In this document: positions 62,267 to 64,000 of the stretch, piece by piece
Layout of the letters: each line of letters begins with the position of its first letter
Position numbering within the stretch: the first letter of the stretch is position 1
DNA from: JAILLW01 sp045640525
Lineage (GTDB): Bacteria > Bacillota > Clostridia > Lachnospirales > Lachnospiraceae
Assembly (NCBI GenBank): GCA_045640525.1
Contig: JAZUFE010000055.1
Span: 1-64,000 of the forward strand
Length of the DNA stretch: 64,000 bases
Reading direction: 5' to 3'
Notes under the pieces: model-generated
Seen by the model: the letters and a program-made list of their open reading frames with translations, nothing else
The model's database searches: none
Told to the model about the DNA's origin: nothing
Program-made: the position numbers and the translations under genes

Positions 62267-63913
62267 ATGAGTAAAATTTACACAAATGCAAATATTCATA
62301 CAGAAGATTCCAAGAATCCCAAGGCCGATACAGTAGTTATCGAGAATGGTAAATTTACATACGTAGGAAAAGCCGAAGGTTATGCGGTTAAACCTGAAGA
62401 TGAGGTTGTTGACCTTGGCGGCAAATTCGTAATTCCGGGACTTATTGATTCACATCAGCATTGGTCATTACCTTCTACCAGCGGCGGAAAGCATGCTAAC
62501 CCGATGCCCATAATTGTTACCGGAACTATTGAAGAGGCTATTAGCCAGATGACTGAATTTGTTAAAGCAAATCCGAATTTTGCCGGCTATAAGATGATGG
62601 TCGGCAAAAAGGAATATTGGGGAAGAACGCTTACCAGATATGATTTGGATAAGGTTTGTGCCGACAAGCCTATAGTGGCAATCGATATGGGTGCTCACTC
62701 ATATTACGGTAACTCAAAGCTTTTGGAAGTACTGAATGTTACGAAGGATACTCCCGATCCCGTGCCCGGATTTGTTTATTATCAAAGAGATGAAAACGGT
62801 GAGCCTACGGGGCTTGGTGCTGAGTTCGTACAGGTTGCGGCACAGAAGGTGGTTAATTCGGTTCCTTTCGATGATATCATTGATAATATTGATGAAATCG
62901 TCAGCTATAACATTTCCAGAGGTATCACAGGTGCATATGATGCAGGATTCATGTTTGATGATATAGAATTTTTGGAATCATTAAAGAAGTACGAAACTCA
63001 GGGCAGACTTAATCAGCGTATTTCATTAAGTTATTGTGTATATTTACCCGAAAGAGCCAAGGAAGCCGTAAAGAAACAGCGTGAATACAAAGAGAAGTAT
63101 GGATCGGATCTTATCACGTTGGATACCATCAAGATTTTCATGGACGGTACCATTACAGAGGCCTCTGCAGGACTTACCAGACCGTATGTCAACGGAAAGA
63201 GCGGACAGGGCGGATGTCTTCTTACAATGGATGAACTCTATGCATTGTTCAAAGATGCCAATGATGCCGGATTCAACGTTCACATGCATACCATCGGCGA
63301 CAGAACGGCACACCTTATTATTGAAACCTTAAAGAAGATGGAAGCTGATGGAATAGAACTCAAGGTTAAATTCGTTATTGCACATTTACAGTTGATTTTG
63401 GATGAAGATATACAAGAACTCGGAAAACATAATATTTATCTGAATTTGACACCTTTCTGGGCCGGTTACAATGAAGCAATGTATAGCAGCAGCGACCTTA
63501 CAGTACTTCCCGAAGGCATGAAGTCGAACAGATTCAACTCTTACTGGAAGACCGGAGCTGTTTGTGCATTTTCATCCGATTGTACAGTGCTTCCGTCACT
63601 TGCAGGCGATATGTATATGAAGCCGTTTGTAGGAATGGAAGTCGGCAACAGACGTTTGGCTGTCGGCGAGATGGATGCAAAGTGGACCGATGATGAAAAC
63701 GAGAGATTGACACTTGATCAATTACTTACAGGATTTACCATAAACGGTGCCAAGCAGTGTTCGTGGGAGAAAGTGACAGGTTCTATTGAAGTCGGAAAAT
63801 CTGCCGATATGGTTATACTTGACAAGAATCTGTATGAAATACCCGCTCATACGATTCATGAGGTAGAACCGCTTATAACCGTATTTATGGGTAAGGAAGT
63901 ATATAAAGCATAA
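62267..63913 (+). CDS. YtcJ-like metal-dependent amidohydrolase
   Basis: This 548-residue protein is of the Amidohydro_3 type. The N-terminal beta-sandwich has NANIHTEDSKNPKADTVVIE. The metal-binding H-x-H is His63 and His65 (LIDSHQHWS). DTIKIFMDGTITEASAGLTR gives the Lys/Asp region, NVHMHTIGDRTAHLII gives further His ligands, and FSSDCTVLPS gives the final Asp. YtcJ-like enzymes hydrolyse N-acyl or cyclic amide bonds; substrates vary widely and cannot be predicted here. AGGAGG is correctly placed. It has its own promoter and candidate operator. Confidence 0.9.
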   Translation: MSKIYTNANIHTEDSKNPKADTVVIENGKFTYVGKAEGYAVKPEDEVVDLGGKFVIPGLIDSHQHWSLPSTSGGKHANPMPIIVTGTIEEAISQMTEFVKANPNFAGYKMMVGKKEYWGRTLTRYDLDKVCADKPIVAIDMGAHSYYGNSKLLEVLNVTKDTPDPVPGFVYYQRDENGEPTGLGAEFVQVAAQKVVNSVPFDDIIDNIDEIVSYNISRGITGAYDAGFMFDDIEFLESLKKYETQGRLNQRISLSYCVYLPERAKEAVKKQREYKEKYGSDLITLDTIKIFMDGTITEASAGLTRPYVNGKSGQGGCLLTMDELYALFKDANDAGFNVHMHTIGDRTAHLIIETLKKMEADGIELKVKFVIAHLQLILDEDIQELGKHNIYLNLTPFWAGYNEAMYSSSDLTVLPEGMKSNRFNSYWKTGAVCAFSSDCTVLPSLAGDMYMKPFVGMEVGNRRLAVGEMDAKWTDDENERLTLDQLLTGFTINGAKQCSWEKVTGSIEVGKSADMVILDKNLYEIPAHTIHEVEPLITVFMGKEVYKA

Positions 63914-63951
63914 ATCTACATCATAACTTTACCATAGTGCAGGGAGGCAGT

Positions 63952-64000
63952 ATGAATTCATTAAATCGCAAAATGAAAACACGTAAAATTTTCGCAGGTA
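63952..64000 (+). CDS. Start of a further gene, cut by the window end
   Basis: AGGGAGG (63941-63947) is followed four bases later by ATG 63952 and a basic start (MNSLNRKMKTRKIFAG). Only 16 codons are visible. It resembles the beginning of a signal peptide or membrane protein and cannot be identified. Confidence 0.5.
   Translation, partial: MNSLNRKMKTRKIFAG

Overview
The window reads like a chromosome segment of an anaerobic gut or rumen Firmicute, most likely Lachnospiraceae (Butyrivibrio/Pseudobutyrivibrio-like). This is inferred from gene content, not from a database search. The pointers are a domain-permuted GH3 beta-glucosidase, oxygen-sensitive indolepyruvate:ferredoxin oxidoreductase with a partner CoA ligase, a divergent ThyX, a DUF1836 protein, DegV, QueH, and a MalF/MalG-type sugar ABC importer beside a YesM/YesN two-component pair. 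AGGAGG-type ribosome binding sites and many surface proteins with 'H-x-H...CxCG' repeats fit the same group.

Bases 1-7.5 kb are accessory DNA. They hold a truncated Cys/His-rich protein, remnants of broken genes, tandem repeats, secreted and membrane proteins of unknown role, and a compact AT-rich cassette (about 1.19-2.39 kb). The cassette encodes one winged-helix/GHKL-ATPase/STAS-like protein and is bounded by two 53-bp inverted repeats. Each repeat carries three copies of TATTCCAATT at identical spacing. This mirror-symmetric structure is my best candidate for an undescribed system.

From 7.5 to 14.3 kb are degV, a DUF1836 regulator, a PTS enzyme I fused to a GNAT domain, an ABC exporter and a membrane-anchored endonuclease/exonuclease/phosphatase. 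At 14.5-14.8 kb lies a phased array of eight TACGTA sites, followed by a truncated nuclease-like gene. From 15.6 to 27.1 kb one gene encodes a 3,827-residue repetitive surface protein with hydrophobic segments at both ends.

From 27.2 to 33.6 kb are small envelope and regulatory proteins: a GNAT, a Glu/Pro-rich coiled-coil protein, a VanZ-transglutaminase fusion, a predicted beta-propeller, a C_GCAxxG_C_C protein and a lipoprotein. From 33.7 to 39.5 kb is a carbohydrate ABC importer with its probable YesM/YesN regulators. An ABC-2 exporter, a secreted transglutaminase-like protein, a MATE transporter, a VanZ-like protein and a small zinc-ribbon protein follow.

From 45.9 kb the content is mostly housekeeping: a beta-CASP nuclease, thyX, folA, an ilvE-iorA-iorB-paaK-ACT run for oxidising 2-oxo acids from amino acids, queH, argS, a GntR regulator, RNase H, an MraY-type transferase, dCMP deaminase, the permuted GH3 enzyme, two tRNA genes, and a YtcJ-like amidohydrolase. 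Most genes lie on the + strand in tightly spaced, often overlapping runs separated by recognisable hairpin terminators.
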